Positions 53,679-62,764 of a DNA stretch of 64,000 nt are shown here, piece by piece. The DNA is taken from NCBI RefSeq assembly GCF_004124275.1, contig NZ_CP027218.1, positions 1,925,501-1,989,500 of the forward strand, read 5' to 3'. The position numbers and the translations under genes are program-made. The notes below the pieces were generated by a model, which saw only the letters and a list, made by a program, of their open reading frames with translations, was not told where the DNA came from and searched no databases. Each line of letters starts with the position of its first letter. Within the stretch, counting starts at the first letter, position 1. Origin of the DNA: Pseudomonas sp. DTU12.3. Lineage in GTDB: Bacteria; Pseudomonadota; Gammaproteobacteria; Pseudomonadales; Pseudomonadaceae.

Positions 53679-54899
53679 ATGAGTGACATCAATCAGAAAG
53701 ACGACCAGGAAATCGGCCCAGCAGGCGAAAAACTGCAGAAAGTCCTCGCCCGTATCGGCGTCGGCTCGCGCCGTGACGTGGAATCCTGGATCAGCCAGGG
53801 CCGGATCAAGGTCAATGGCAAAGACGCCACCCTCGGTCTGCGCGTCGACATGCACGACGCCATCACCATTGATGGCAAGGTGATCAAGCGCGAAGAGGCG
53901 GCCGAATCGGTACGCCGCGTGATCATGTACAACAAACCCGATGGCGAGATCTGCACCCGTGACGACCCAGAAGGCCGTCCGACCGTGTTCGACAAGCTGC
54001 CGCGTCCGAAAGAAGGTCGCTGGATCAACATCGGTCGTCTCGACATCAACACCACCGGTCTGCTGATGTTCACCACCGACGGTGAACTGGCCAACCGCCT
54101 GATGCACCCGTCCTACGAGATGGACCGTGAGTACGCCGTGCGTGTACGCGGTGAAGTCGACGACGAAATGATCGAGCGCCTGAAGGCCGGCGTTGTGCTG
54201 GAAGACGGCCCGGCGAAGTTCACCGACATCAAGCAGGCCCCAGGTGGCGAAGGCTTCAACCACTGGTATCACTGCGTGGTGATGGAAGGCCGTAACCGTG
54301 AGGTTCGTCGTCTGTGGGAATCGCAAGGTCTGGTGGTGAGCCGTCTGAAGCGCGTGCGTTTCGGTCCGGTGTTCCTCAACTCCGACCTGCCGATGGGCCG
54401 CTGGCGCGAAATGAGCCAGTACGAAGTCGACATTCTCAGTGCTGAAGTCGGCCTGACCCCAGTGGCGATGCCGCAACTGAACGCCAAGAGCAAAGACAAG
54501 CTTGAGCGTATGCAGCGCAAATCGTCGCGCCCGATGGGCAAGACCGAGCGCGTGCGCACGCTGCGTCCAGCCGCTGGCGCGCCGACCGGCCCACGTCCAA
54601 GCCGCGAGCCGCAGATCGAAGGCGAGCGTCCAGGTCGCAAGCCAGTCGCCCGTGACGGCGAGCGCGCTCCGCGTCCGGCCAACGGTCGCACTGAACGTGG
54701 CGAGCGTGGTGCGCCTGCCGGTCGTGGTACGCCAGTGGCGGATCGTCCAGCGGACACCACCAACAAGCGTCCGGCCAAGCCTGCGCCGAAGCGTCCGGGA
54801 ATCAAGCTGGTCGATGGCGATAAGCCGTCGGGCAAGCGTCGTGGTGCACCGGCGGGTTCCGGTCAGCGCCCGGGTTTCGGGCGTCGCAAGCCGGAATAA
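53679..54899 (+). CDS. rluB: 23S rRNA pseudouridine(2605) synthase RluB
   Basis: A 406-residue pseudouridine synthase: S4 RNA-binding domain (KLQKVLARIGVGSRRDVESWI, about 17-75), catalytic motif GRLDINTTGLLMFTTDG with its Asp (about residue 124), and EGRNREVRRLWESQGL. The C-terminal 150 residues are a low-complexity Arg/Pro/Gly extension (GERPGRKPVARDGERAPRP and following), typical of pseudomonad RluB. The ATG at 53679 follows GGGAGGTG; the upstream frame is not coding. A strong terminator follows. Confidence 0.94.
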   Translation: MSDINQKDDQEIGPAGEKLQKVLARIGVGSRRDVESWISQGRIKVNGKDATLGLRVDMHDAITIDGKVIKREEAAESVRRVIMYNKPDGEICTRDDPEGRPTVFDKLPRPKEGRWINIGRLDINTTGLLMFTTDGELANRLMHPSYEMDREYAVRVRGEVDDEMIERLKAGVVLEDGPAKFTDIKQAPGGEGFNHWYHCVVMEGRNREVRRLWESQGLVVSRLKRVRFGPVFLNSDLPMGRWREMSQYEVDILSAEVGLTPVAMPQLNAKSKDKLERMQRKSSRPMGKTERVRTLRPAAGAPTGPRPSREPQIEGERPGRKPVARDGERAPRPANGRTERGERGAPAGRGTPVADRPADTTNKRPAKPAPKRPGIKLVDGDKPSGKRRGAPAGSGQRPGFGRRKPE

Positions 54900-54938
54900 G
54901 GCTGCTGTGAGCTTCTAGCGGCAAGCTTCAGGCTCAAG

Positions 54939-54974
54939 CAAAAACGCCAACCTCAGGGTTGGCGTTTTTTTTTG
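54939..54974 (+). terminator. rluB terminator
   Basis: AAAACGCCAACC and GGTTGGCGTTTT pair around TCAGG and end in nine T. Confidence 0.94.
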
Positions 54975-55003
54975 TCTGATGAAAGTTATGTGGCGCCGGA
55001 CAG

Positions 55004-55080
55004 GGCCTCTTCGCGAGCAAGCCCGCTCCCACAGTTGGAACGCGATCCCCTGTGGGAGCGGGCTTGCTCGCGAAAAGGCC
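55004..55080. repeat. REP-like inverted pair, GCAAGCCCGC variant
   Basis: TTCGCGAGCAAGCCCGCTCCCAC and its complement between rluB and the M29-like gene. Confidence 0.92.
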
Positions 55081-55107
55081 AGTAGCCTCAATAAAGAAAA
55101 TCCCAGG

Positions 55108-56073
55108 CTAAAACACAAAGCGTCCATCAAACACCGGCTTGTCATCCAGCGCCAAAACCCCGCCAGAAAAAATCAGATCCAGGTGATGGCTGCCTTTAGC
55201 GCCGCCACCCAATCCAAGATGCAACCCGCAATGGCGCTCCTCAAACCCGGCATTGCGCGCATACAAATCCTTCACGCCTTCATTGGTACCGATCCCCAAT
55301 TCCTCGATCCGCCGGTTCGACGGATTGGCGTCCAGGTATTTGTTGAAATCATGCTCCAGCCCCGGCACCTCGGTGGCGATGCGGCTGATGGTCGAGTTCT
55401 CGATCCACAGCTCCAGCGGTGACTCCAGCACGCCATATTTGCGCGCAAACGGAATGGTGCTGAGGAACGTGCCCTTGAACTTGACGTGACCGTTGATGGC
55501 TTCGCTGTGCGTGGCGATTTCACCGGGCGCGAGGTCGAAATTGCCGATGCCGTTGATGTCGGTCCATTTCTTGATGCTGCTCAGCGGCGTTTCAAACCAT
55601 GAGCCTTCATCGTCCTTGAAACTCAGCGTCGTCGCCCGGGACATGCGCTGGATCAAATGGCTGTTCAAGCCGGCAATGCGCTGCGGGGTAACGCTGAAGG
55701 TGTCGTAGAAATAGTCGCCGTAATCCTTGAACAGCAGCGATTTCTTCCAGTTTTCCGCCATCACGCCTTGCAGGGCGCGGACGAACTCCGGGCCGTCGGG
55801 GCGCGGGTTGGGCAGGGTGGAAGAGTCGTAGAAGAAAATGTACAGATCGCTGTCGGTAATCGCCGAGGTCAGCGCTGCAGTGCTTTCCAGATCCAGGCGT
55901 CGAGTGCTGAATTTGAAGCGAGGATGATCGCCAGCCTGTTCGGCGATGGCGCCGGTCAGCGCTTCGTAGTCAGCCGTGTGGCCGAGCAATACCTTCGCCG
56001 AGTCGAGGCCGGCAAGGGCAGGGTGATGTTCGAGGTAGTAAAGGAAATGCGAGATCGCGCGGGGCTTATCCAT
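55108..56073 (-). CDS. M29-type aminopeptidase-like protein paired with a short peptide gene
   Basis: A 321-residue protein whose C-terminal half carries M29 (AmpS/aminopeptidase T) features: Glu in IEELGIGTN, His in CGLHLGLGGG, and the HxD ligand pair in SHHLDLIF. The N-terminal half is less conserved. The same fold includes NicX-type ring-cleaving dioxygenases, so peptidase activity is not certain. The ATG at 56073 has an excellent GGGAGGA. It follows, after a perfect intrinsic terminator, the 45-codon peptide gene at 56144, so it should be expressed by readthrough at a lower level. The pairing suggests processing of that peptide, which is an inference. Confidence 0.72.
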   Translation of the reverse strand: MDKPRAISHFLYYLEHHPALAGLDSAKVLLGHTADYEALTGAIAEQAGDHPRFKFSTRRLDLESTAALTSAITDSDLYIFFYDSSTLPNPRPDGPEFVRALQGVMAENWKKSLLFKDYGDYFYDTFSVTPQRIAGLNSHLIQRMSRATTLSFKDDEGSWFETPLSSIKKWTDINGIGNFDLAPGEIATHSEAINGHVKFKGTFLSTIPFARKYGVLESPLELWIENSTISRIATEVPGLEHDFNKYLDANPSNRRIEELGIGTNEGVKDLYARNAGFEERHCGLHLGLGGGAKGSHHLDLIFSGGVLALDDKPVFDGRFVF

Positions 56074-56093
56074 GAGTCCTCCCTGACTGACCG

Positions 56094-56136
56094 TGAAAAA
56101 AACGGCAGGCACGACCGGCCGGATCGTGCCTGCCCG
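56094..56136 (-). terminator. Intrinsic terminator between peptide and M29-like genes
   Basis: On the minus strand GGCAGGCACGA pairs perfectly with TCGTGCCTGCC around a GC-rich loop and runs into seven T (56096-56102). It lies inside an apparent two-gene operon and would give excess peptide mRNA over enzyme mRNA. Confidence 0.92.
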
Positions 56137-56143
56137 GGATGTC

Positions 56144-56281
56144 TTACAGAGGCCACATCGCCGTGCCGAACGGCACGACCGCATCGGCTTGCATCATTTC
56201 CACAGCGGCTTCATGGGTCGGCGCTTCAAACCATTCGTCCAGCTGCAGTTCGGTATCCAAGTCTTTTTCCAGTGCTTGCAT
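56144..56281 (-). CDS. 45-residue peptide, possible RiPP-type precursor
   Basis: A 45-codon frame with an ideal AGGAG eight bases before its ATG. The peptide is acidic in its first half (MQALEKDLDTELQLDEWFEA), then THEAAVEMMQADAV, and ends VPFGTAMWPL. It has no cysteine, no signal peptide and no membrane segment. An acidic, leader-like N-terminus with a short hydrophobic Gly/Trp-containing core, an immediately following terminator and a metallopeptidase-like gene resemble precursor genes of ribosomally made modified peptides such as the pqqA arrangement. I do not recognise the family. Confidence 0.65.
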   Translation of the reverse strand: MQALEKDLDTELQLDEWFEAPTHEAAVEMMQADAVVPFGTAMWPL

Positions 56282-56354
56282 GGTCGATCTCCTAGATGAC
56301 TTTCACGGTTGTGACTGGCCGGTCGAGGTGTCCGGCGAGACGTGAAGAACCTAG

Positions 56355-56470
56355 TTCAGAGATTTTTGTAATGCAAAAAATTATTTATTTAATTTTTAAA
56401 TAAACTTTTTATTCTGTTTTGCAGATTGAAATTTCTCGTTTTAAAACAAAAAACTAAACGGGACTTTTAG
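56355..56470. promoter_or_regulatory. AT-rich promoter region of the peptide operon
   Basis: Bases 56360-56460 are extremely AT-rich for this genome, with runs such as TTATTTATTTAATTTTTAAATAAAC and repeated TTTTAGTTAGT/ACTAAAC segments. It lies directly upstream of the 45-codon gene and is a likely promoter and regulator-binding (or H-NS/MvaT-type) region. No specific site is identified. Confidence 0.5.
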
Positions 56471-56736
56471 TTAGTGAGCTAGCTACCGTCAATTTGCAGA
56501 CGTCCTACAGACATTTCTAGATTGGCAAGTTTGCGTTACACGTTGTAAGGAAATATTTACGAAAACCGCGCTAAAACGCCATGGATTGATCGGCTCTCGG
56601 ATGCTGTAAGGAAAAGCTGCCGCAAGCCGTGGGGACGGGGGAGATGCAAGGCTCTGGCGCGCTTGTTTCGAGGGCGTTTGCAGGGTGAGATGCGCCCCAT
56701 GCCTGTCGTGCAGGTGCATAACAAGAAGGAGGCGCA

Positions 56737-56883
56737 ATGAACGCCGTGACTGATCTCCACCTCTCTCCGTGGGACGGTTTTTTCCTCGTCCACGTCGATG
56801 GCCTGCAAAGGCCTGACTCAATTTTTGCAGCCGCCCGGTCCTCTCGTGGCGGACACTCGCAATCCCGGCTACCGCCACGCTGA
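56737..56883 (+). CDS. Possible 48-residue small ORF with strong ribosome binding site
   Basis: The frame begins with ATG 6 bases after AAGGAGG, one of the best ribosome binding sites in the window. It encodes MNAVTDLHLSPWDGFFLVHV, then a Ser/Arg-rich end. It has no recognised relative. It lies between the peptide operon and the aroP leader, on the aroP strand; it could be an upstream regulatory ORF or a small protein. Coding potential of the second half looks weak. Confidence 0.4.
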   Translation: MNAVTDLHLSPWDGFFLVHVDGLQRPDSIFAAARSSRGGHSQSRLPPR

Positions 56884-57051
56884 TCCAGCGGGGTCTGGCA
56901 GCAGGGGGTTAGCGGTGTACAATGCGCCGCGTTTTAACTGTGACCCTCTGCGTAATCGCGCAAATCTCAAGGCTACCCGCCTTGTTCACTCCGCCGCGTC
57001 ACAAGCGTGTCGGGTTCGATTTCGTCACAGATAAAAACAAACAGGTGACGC

Positions 57052-57114
57052 ATGACCGTTGTAAATAAGCTGAACTCCTGGTGCCTGCGCTGGGGTTTGA
57101 TCGGGGCTGCCTGA
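57052..57114 (+). CDS. aroP leader peptide (20 codons)
   Basis: A short frame with AGGTGA 4 bases before the ATG, encoding 20 residues that include two tryptophans (NSWCLRWGLIG), 60 bases before aroP. Two Trp codons in 20, ahead of a tryptophan/aromatic transporter, suggest ribosome-mediated control as in tnaC or trpL. No clear alternative terminator hairpin was found between it and aroP, so the mechanism is open. Confidence 0.55.
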   Translation: MTVVNKLNSWCLRWGLIGAA

Positions 57115-57174
57115 AATCGCAACCTTGCAGCAACGTCTACTGAACATCATCAAACCTTGCGTGAGACCTTTTTC

Positions 57175-58587
57175 ATGAGTGGACAACCCTCGCAATCAGG
57201 CGAGCTGAAACGCGGCCTGAAAAATCGCCACATTCAACTGATCGCCCTCGGTGGCGCGATCGGTACCGGATTGTTCCTCGGCTCGGCCGGGGTGCTGAAA
57301 TCCGCTGGCCCGTCGATGATCCTCGGCTATGCCATCTGCGGCTTCATCGCCTTCATGATCATGCGCCAGTTGGGTGAAATGATCGTCGAAGAGCCGGTGG
57401 CCGGTTCCTTCAGCCATTTCGCGCACAAGTACTGGGGCGGCTTTGCCGGCTTCCTGTCGGGCTGGAACTGCTGGATCCTGTACATTCTGGTGGGCATGTC
57501 AGAGCTGACCGCGGTTGGCAAGTACATCCACTACTGGGCGCCGGACATTCCGACCTGGGTCTCGGCTGCCGCCTTCTTCGTGCTGATCAACGCAATCAAC
57601 CTGGCCAACGTCAAAGTCTTCGGTGAAGCCGAATTCTGGTTCGCGATCATCAAGGTCGTGGCGATTGTCGGCATGATCGCGCTCGGCAGTTATCTGCTGG
57701 TCAGCGGCAACGGCGGCCCGCAGGCCTCGGTCAGCAACCTTTGGGCACACGGTGGGTTCTTCCCCAATGGCGTCAGCGGTCTGGTGATGGCCATGGCGAT
57801 CATCATGTTCTCCTTCGGCGGTCTGGAGATGCTCGGTTTCACCGCTGCTGAGGCCGACAAGCCGAAAACCGTGATCCCGAAAGCGATCAATCAGGTGATC
57901 TACCGGATCCTGATTTTCTACATCGGTGCGCTGGTGATCCTGCTGTCGCTGACCCCATGGGACAGCTTGCTGGAAACCCTGAATGCCTCCGGCGATTCGT
58001 ACAGCGGTAGCCCGTTCGTGCAAGTGTTCTCGATGCTCGGCAGCAACACCGCTGCGCACATTCTGAACTTCGTGGTCCTGACCGCGGCACTGTCGGTGTA
58101 CAACAGCGGCACCTACTGCAACAGCCGTATGCTGCTGGGTATGGCCGAGCAGGGCGATGCGCCGAAAGGTCTGGCGAAGATCGACAAGCGCGGTGTGCCG
58201 GTGCGTTCGATCCTGGCCTCGGCAGCGGTGACGCTGATTGCCGTGCTGCTGAACTACCTGATCCCGCACAGCGCGCTGGAACTGTTGATGTCGCTGGTGG
58301 TTGCCACGCTGGTGATCAACTGGGCGATGATCAGCTTCTCGCACTTCAAGTTCCGCCAGCACATGAACAAGACCAAGCAGACGCCGCTGTTCAAGGCGCT
58401 GTGGTACCCGTACGGCAACTACATCTGCCTGGCGTTCGTCGCGTTCATTCTCGGCGTGATGCTGCTGATCCCGGGTATCAAGATTTCCGTTTACGCGATT
58501 CCGGTGTGGGTCGTGTTCATGTGGGTCTGTTACGTGATCAAGAACAAGCGCAGTGCCCAGACTGCGGTGCCTGCTACCGCGAAGTAA
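57175..58587 (+). CDS. aroP: Aromatic amino acid permease AroP
   Basis: A 470-residue amino acid transporter of the APC superfamily that imports Phe, Tyr and Trp. It follows E. coli AroP almost throughout ([77 protein letters not shown]), more closely than D-alanine/glycine permease CycA as I remember it. About twelve membrane helices. The start at 57175 has only a weak GTGAGA. The genes phhABC for phenylalanine breakdown lie 3-6 kb downstream. Confidence 0.86.
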   Translation: MSGQPSQSGELKRGLKNRHIQLIALGGAIGTGLFLGSAGVLKSAGPSMILGYAICGFIAFMIMRQLGEMIVEEPVAGSFSHFAHKYWGGFAGFLSGWNCWILYILVGMSELTAVGKYIHYWAPDIPTWVSAAAFFVLINAINLANVKVFGEAEFWFAIIKVVAIVGMIALGSYLLVSGNGGPQASVSNLWAHGGFFPNGVSGLVMAMAIIMFSFGGLEMLGFTAAEADKPKTVIPKAINQVIYRILIFYIGALVILLSLTPWDSLLETLNASGDSYSGSPFVQVFSMLGSNTAAHILNFVVLTAALSVYNSGTYCNSRMLLGMAEQGDAPKGLAKIDKRGVPVRSILASAAVTLIAVLLNYLIPHSALELLMSLVVATLVINWAMISFSHFKFRQHMNKTKQTPLFKALWYPYGNYICLAFVAFILGVMLLIPGIKISVYAIPVWVVFMWVCYVIKNKRSAQTAVPATAK

Positions 58588-58603
58588 CCGCGCGAGCAGA
58601 AAC

Positions 58604-58632
58604 GACAAACCCGGCCGAGTGCCGGGTTTGTC
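58604..58632 (+). terminator. aroP terminator hairpin
   Basis: GACAAACCCGGC and GCCGGGTTTGTC form a perfect 12-base-pair stem with a 5-base loop, 16 bases after the stop. The T tract is short. Confidence 0.8.
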
Positions 58633-58646
58633 ATTTCTGCACATTC

Positions 58647-58733
58647 CCCTGTAGGAGCTGCCGCAGGCTGCGATCTTTTGATCTTTTAACCAGCAAGATC
58701 AAAAGATCGCAGCCTGCGGCAGCTCCTACAGGG
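58647..58733. repeat. REP inverted pair
   Basis: CCTGTAGGAGCTGCCGCAGG and exact complement between aroP and arfB. Confidence 0.93.
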
Positions 58734-58775
58734 TTCATGGCGTATCCTGCACGCTCTGAATACGGACGCTTTTCC

Positions 58776-59189
58776 ATGCTGGTGATTTCCAACAACGTGC
58801 ATCTGCCGGATGCCGAGATCGAATTGACGGCCATCCGCGCCCAGGGCGCCGGTGGGCAGAACGTCAACAAGGTCTCCAGTGCCATGCACCTGCGCTTCGA
58901 CATTCCGGCCTCGTCCTTGCCCGAGTTCTACAAGGAGCGGCTGCTGGCGCTGCGCGACAGTCGCATCACCAGCGATGGCGTGTTGATCATCAAAGCCCAG
59001 CAATATCGCACGCAGGAAGCCAACCGTGCCGATGCGCTGGAGCGTCTGGTCGAGCTGATCCTTAGCGCCACCAAAGTCGAAAAGAAGCGTCGCCCGACCA
59101 AACCGACCCTCGGCTCAAAGAAGCGCCGGCTCGAATCGAAGACCAAGCGCGGCAGCATCAAGGCCGGGCGTGGCAAGGTGGATTTCTAG
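58776..59189 (+). CDS. arfB: Alternative ribosome-rescue factor ArfB (YaeJ)
   Basis: A 137-residue peptidyl-tRNA hydrolase that frees stalled ribosomes. The release-factor motif GGQ sits in [15 protein letters not shown], and the C-terminal tail is rich in Lys/Arg ([20 protein letters not shown]), which enters the empty mRNA channel. Length and order match E. coli ArfB. The 3' end overlaps the convergent MFS gene by 4 bases. Confidence 0.94.
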   Translation: MLVISNNVHLPDAEIELTAIRAQGAGGQNVNKVSSAMHLRFDIPASSLPEFYKERLLALRDSRITSDGVLIIKAQQYRTQEANRADALERLVELILSATKVEKKRRPTKPTLGSKKRRLESKTKRGSIKAGRGKVDF

Positions 59190-60385
59190 TCTTCCCGGTA
59201 TTTCGCGCTGTGCTTATACAGATAGACGCTCAACGCCAATCCGCTCAGCGCGGCGATGGCGGCGAAGAGGAAGATCGAGGCAAAACCGAAGCCTGCCGCA
59301 ATCGCCCCGGCCAATGGCCCGGTGATCCCCAGCGACAAATCGATGAACAGCGAATAGGCGCCGACCGCCGCGCCACGGCTGGAGGCCGGCACCAGGTTCA
59401 CCGCTTCCACGCCCAGCGCCGGGAACACCAACGAGAAACCGAAACCGCTCAATGCCGCGCCAGCCAAGGCCCAATGCGCGTCCGGTGCCAGCCATAAAAG
59501 CAGCAAGCCCAGCGTCTCCACCGACAGACAGACAATCGCCACACGGAAGCCGCCGAGACGGTTGATCAGGTTGCCGAACAGCAGTCGCGCGCCGATGAAG
59601 CTGGCGCCGAACAGGCTCAGGCACAGCACCGCGTTGTCCCAATGCTGGGTCGCGTAATACAGGGTGATGAAGGTGGCGATGGTGCCGAAACCGATCGAGC
59701 CCAACGCCAGACCGCAGCCGTGCGGGAACACGCGCCCGAGTACGTGCATGAACGGCAGGCGTTCGCCGACGACGATTGGCGCGGCGGTTTTCGGCCAGGC
59801 CAGCAGCAAGCCGATAATGGCCAGCAGGATGATGCTGACGCCCATGCTCCACAAACCCAACTGACCGACCAGCCACACGCCAAACGGTGCGCCGATCGCC
59901 AGCGCGCCATAGCTGGCAATGCCGTTCCAGGAAATTACCTTGGCGGTGTTTGCCGCGCCGACGCGACCGATGCCCCAGCCAATCGAACCAGAACCGACAA
60001 GGCTTTCGGCGCTGCCCAGCACCAGTCGACCGATCAGCAAACTGATCAGACTGAGCATCGGCATGTGCGGTGTCCACGCTGAAATCAACATGAACACGCC
60101 ACTCAAACCGCAACCGGCGAGGCCGTACATCACTGCCAGTTTGCTGCCCTTGTTATCAATGATCTTGCCGGCGTACGGGCGGCTGAGCAGGGTGGCGAGG
60201 TATTGCACGCTGATCACCAGCCCGGCGATGACGGCGCCAAACCCCAGATCGCTGTGGACATAACCCGGCAGCACCGCGAGCGGAATGCCGATGTTCAGGT
60301 AACCGATAAAGGTGAAGAGGACGATGGAAACGACTTGCAGCGTGACCGCCAGGGGGCGCTGGGGCTCTGACTTGGAGAACGACAT
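59186..60385 (-). CDS. YfcJ/YhhS-type MFS transporter
   Basis: A 399-residue major facilitator protein with twelve membrane helices; [38 protein letters not shown] and [20 protein letters not shown] identify the YfcJ/YhhS (UPF0226) branch. Substrate unknown; some members confer resistance to small toxic compounds. Confidence 0.88.
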   Translation of the reverse strand: MSFSKSEPQRPLAVTLQVVSIVLFTFIGYLNIGIPLAVLPGYVHSDLGFGAVIAGLVISVQYLATLLSRPYAGKIIDNKGSKLAVMYGLAGCGLSGVFMLISAWTPHMPMLSLISLLIGRLVLGSAESLVGSGSIGWGIGRVGAANTAKVISWNGIASYGALAIGAPFGVWLVGQLGLWSMGVSIILLAIIGLLLAWPKTAAPIVVGERLPFMHVLGRVFPHGCGLALGSIGFGTIATFITLYYATQHWDNAVLCLSLFGASFIGARLLFGNLINRLGGFRVAIVCLSVETLGLLLLWLAPDAHWALAGAALSGFGFSLVFPALGVEAVNLVPASSRGAAVGAYSLFIDLSLGITGPLAGAIAAGFGFASIFLFAAIAALSGLALSVYLYKHSAKYRED

Positions 60386-60487
60386 GGGTAACGATCCACG
60401 GGAGCGGCAGATTAGATAGGCTGCTCATGATACCGGCGTGGAAGCGTCTGCGGCGGGAAAAGTAAAACTATTTGCCCGCTGACGGCA

Positions 60488-60670
60488 TCAGGTCTTGGTC
60501 GGGGCAACCAGCTGTGTGGTGACCAGGGCAGCAAGGGCATTTTCTTCGCTGCCGAAGCGAGCGAGCAGGGCGGCTTGTTTCTCGGGGGAGAGGCGGTTCC
60601 AGATCTCGATCATTTTCTCGGTGGCGCCGATCAGTACGGCAGCTTGGTTTTCAGAGAATTCGTCGGTCAT
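60488..60670 (-). CDS. Small hypothetical protein (60 residues)
   Basis: A helical, acidic 60-residue protein from the ATG at 60670 (MTDEFSENQAAVLIGATEKM), with WNRLSPEKQAALLARFGSEE in the middle. No signal peptide or cysteine. I do not recognise it as a characterised family. It follows another small gene on the same strand by 71 bases. Confidence 0.6.
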   Translation of the reverse strand: MTDEFSENQAAVLIGATEKMIEIWNRLSPEKQAALLARFGSEENALAALVTTQLVAPTKT

Positions 60671-60741
60671 GGCGGGGCTCGGGGTCAGGCGGTGTGGAAA
60701 GCGCATGTTAGCGCTTTCCACACGGTCTGTACGACGGGGTC

Positions 60742-60873
60742 TTACTCTTCGTTGTCGGCCGGACGGCTCTCAACGGCTTCTTTCGGTTCGGGCTGCCCCG
60801 CACCGGCTTGTTGCGTGGTCGTCTGCTCAGGTTCGTGCAGGCTTGGGAAGGGGAGATTAGGAATCTCGTGCAT
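60742..60873 (-). CDS. Small acidic protein (43 residues)
   Basis: A 43-codon frame with GAGGAGCG before the ATG, encoding MHEIPNLPFPSLHEPEQ and then a Gln/Glu/Pro-rich, probably disordered tail. The strong ribosome binding site and consistent third-position GC support it as real. Function unknown. Confidence 0.6.
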   Translation of the reverse strand: MHEIPNLPFPSLHEPEQTTTQQAGAGQPEPKEAVESRPADNEE

Positions 60874-61035
60874 GGTTGCGCTCCTCGCTAAGTCTGTTGA
60901 TAGATCTGGTAGATCCGCGCTTTTGGAAAGCCTGCGCAGGATACAGCAGGAAAAATGACAATCAGACTTTTAATTCAAATTAATGCGACAGATGGCCGCA
61001 GGGGGCGCAAAAACCTGAGGTGACCACAAAACAAA

Positions 61036-61127
61036 TGTGGGAGCGGGCTTGCTCGCGAATGCGGTGTGTCAGGCAACTTATCTGTCGACTGATACTCCGC
61101 TTTCGCGAGCAAGCCCGCTCCCACAGG
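61036..61127. repeat. REP-like inverted pair, GCAAGCCCGC variant
   Basis: GTGGGAGCGGGCTTGCTCGCGA and its complement, between the small genes and phhC. Confidence 0.9.
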
Positions 61128-61145
61128 GGTGTTGCGGTGTTTGAG

Positions 61146-62339
61146 CTATTTGCTGACGTCAGCGATAGCCTGAGCCAGCAGCGCGAGGCGGGTGGCGTCG
61201 ATGCCGGCGACGTTCGCCCGGCCCGAGCTGACCATGTACACGCTGTGCTGCTCGCGCAGTTGTTTCACCTGCTCCGGCGACAGCCCGGTATAGGAGAACA
61301 TCCCGCGCTGCACGCCGATGTGTGCAAAGCGCTCGCGTAAACCATGCGGTTCCAGCGCTTCGACCAAGCCGCTGCGCAATTGCGCAATGCGCAGGCGCAT
61401 GGCTTCCACTTCATCGGCCCAGCGCGCTTTCAGCTCTGGGTCGGCGAGGATCGTTGCGACCACTGCCGCGCCGTGATCCGGCGGTGTCGACCACAAATTG
61501 CGGGCGATGTTGGCCAGTTGGCTGCGGATGTCGATGAGCTTGTCGGCGCTTTTTGCGCAGACGATCAGCGCACCGGTGCGGTCGCGATACAGGCCGAAGT
61601 TCTTCGAGCAGGAACTGGTGATCAGCAGCTCAGGCACCTCGGCCGCGAACAAGCGGGTCGACCATGCATCCTGTTCCAGACCATCACCAAAACCCTGATA
61701 GGCGAAGTCGATCAGCGGCAGCAGTTTGCGGCTGCGCACCACATCAAGCACGCGCTGCCAGTCGTCATGGTTCAAGTCAAAACCGGTCGGGTTGTGGCAG
61801 CACGCGTGCAGCAGCACCACATCGCCTTTCGGCACGTCGTTGAGCACGGCGAGCATGGCTTCGACGTCGAGGCGGTTGTCACTGCCCACGTACGGGTAGT
61901 GACTGACCTTGACGCCGGCTGCGGCGAAAATGGTTTCGTGAATCGGCCAGGTCGGGTTGCTCAGCCATACGCCTTTGCCCGGCAGGCACTGGGCGATGAA
62001 GTCGGCCGCCAGACGCAGCGCACCGGTACCGCCCGGGGTCTGGGTGGCGCCGGCACGTTGTTCGGCGATCAGTTTCGAGTCGGCGCCAAGCACCAACTCG
62101 TTGATGACTTTGCCGAACAGTGGATTACCGTGGCCACCGATGTAGGTCTTGGTGTCCTGACTTTCGACCAGTCGCGCCTCGGCGATTTTCACCGCCTCCG
62201 GGATTGGCGTCAGGCCCTGGGCATCCTTGTAGACGCCAACGCCCAAGTCGAATTTGCGCGGGTTGGCGTCCTGCGCATACGCCTCCATCAAACCGAGGAT
62301 CGGGTCGCCGGGGACCCGGCCGATGGCGTCGAAGTGCAT
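61146..62339 (-). CDS. phhC: Aromatic amino acid aminotransferase
   Basis: A 397-residue class I aminotransferase (TyrB/AspC fold) that transaminates Tyr and Phe. The PLP lysine is in ITSSCSKNFGLYRDRTGAL, with NPTGFDLNHDDWQ and an Arg that binds the carboxylate near VSSGRANVAGID. Third gene of phhABC: its ATG overlaps the phhB stop (TAATG), so translation is coupled. In P. aeruginosa this is PhhC (PA0870). Confidence 0.94.
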   Translation of the reverse strand: MHFDAIGRVPGDPILGLMEAYAQDANPRKFDLGVGVYKDAQGLTPIPEAVKIAEARLVESQDTKTYIGGHGNPLFGKVINELVLGADSKLIAEQRAGATQTPGGTGALRLAADFIAQCLPGKGVWLSNPTWPIHETIFAAAGVKVSHYPYVGSDNRLDVEAMLAVLNDVPKGDVVLLHACCHNPTGFDLNHDDWQRVLDVVRSRKLLPLIDFAYQGFGDGLEQDAWSTRLFAAEVPELLITSSCSKNFGLYRDRTGALIVCAKSADKLIDIRSQLANIARNLWSTPPDHGAAVVATILADPELKARWADEVEAMRLRIAQLRSGLVEALEPHGLRERFAHIGVQRGMFSYTGLSPEQVKQLREQHSVYMVSSGRANVAGIDATRLALLAQAIADVSK

Positions 62340-62695
62340 TACTTGCGTCCTTCTGCGGTCTTGGCCACTTCGTCAGTGCGCGCGGCCATGATGAAGTCGT
62401 TGCGGTGCAGGCCTTTGATCGAGTGGCTCCACCAGGTCACGGTGACTTTGCCCCACTCGGTCAGCAGGCCCGGGTGATGACCTTCGGCCTCGGAGATTTC
62501 GCCGACAGCGTTGGTGAAAGCCAGCGCGTGCTTGAAGTTCTTGAACAGGAAAACTTTCTCCAGCTGCATGATGCTGTCGCGAACTTCGATGTTCCAGTCA
62601 GGGATCTGCTTGATCAGGATCGGCAGTTCTTCGTCGCTGACTTGTGGCGCATCGGCGCGGCAGGCTTCGCAGTGGGCTTGGTTCAATGTCGACAT
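62339..62695 (-). CDS. phhB: Pterin-4a-carbinolamine dehydratase
   Basis: A 118-residue enzyme that recycles the pterin cofactor of phenylalanine hydroxylase. The signature [20 protein letters not shown] with its His pair is intact. The start at 62695 gives the same length as P. aeruginosa PhhB. It lies 69 bases after phhA. Confidence 0.95.
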
Positions 62696-62764
62696 GGTCT
62701 GTTCCTGAATTCGATTCTTGTTGGAAATTACTATCTTTGCACGCAAGTCGCGAGCGGGTTCTGC

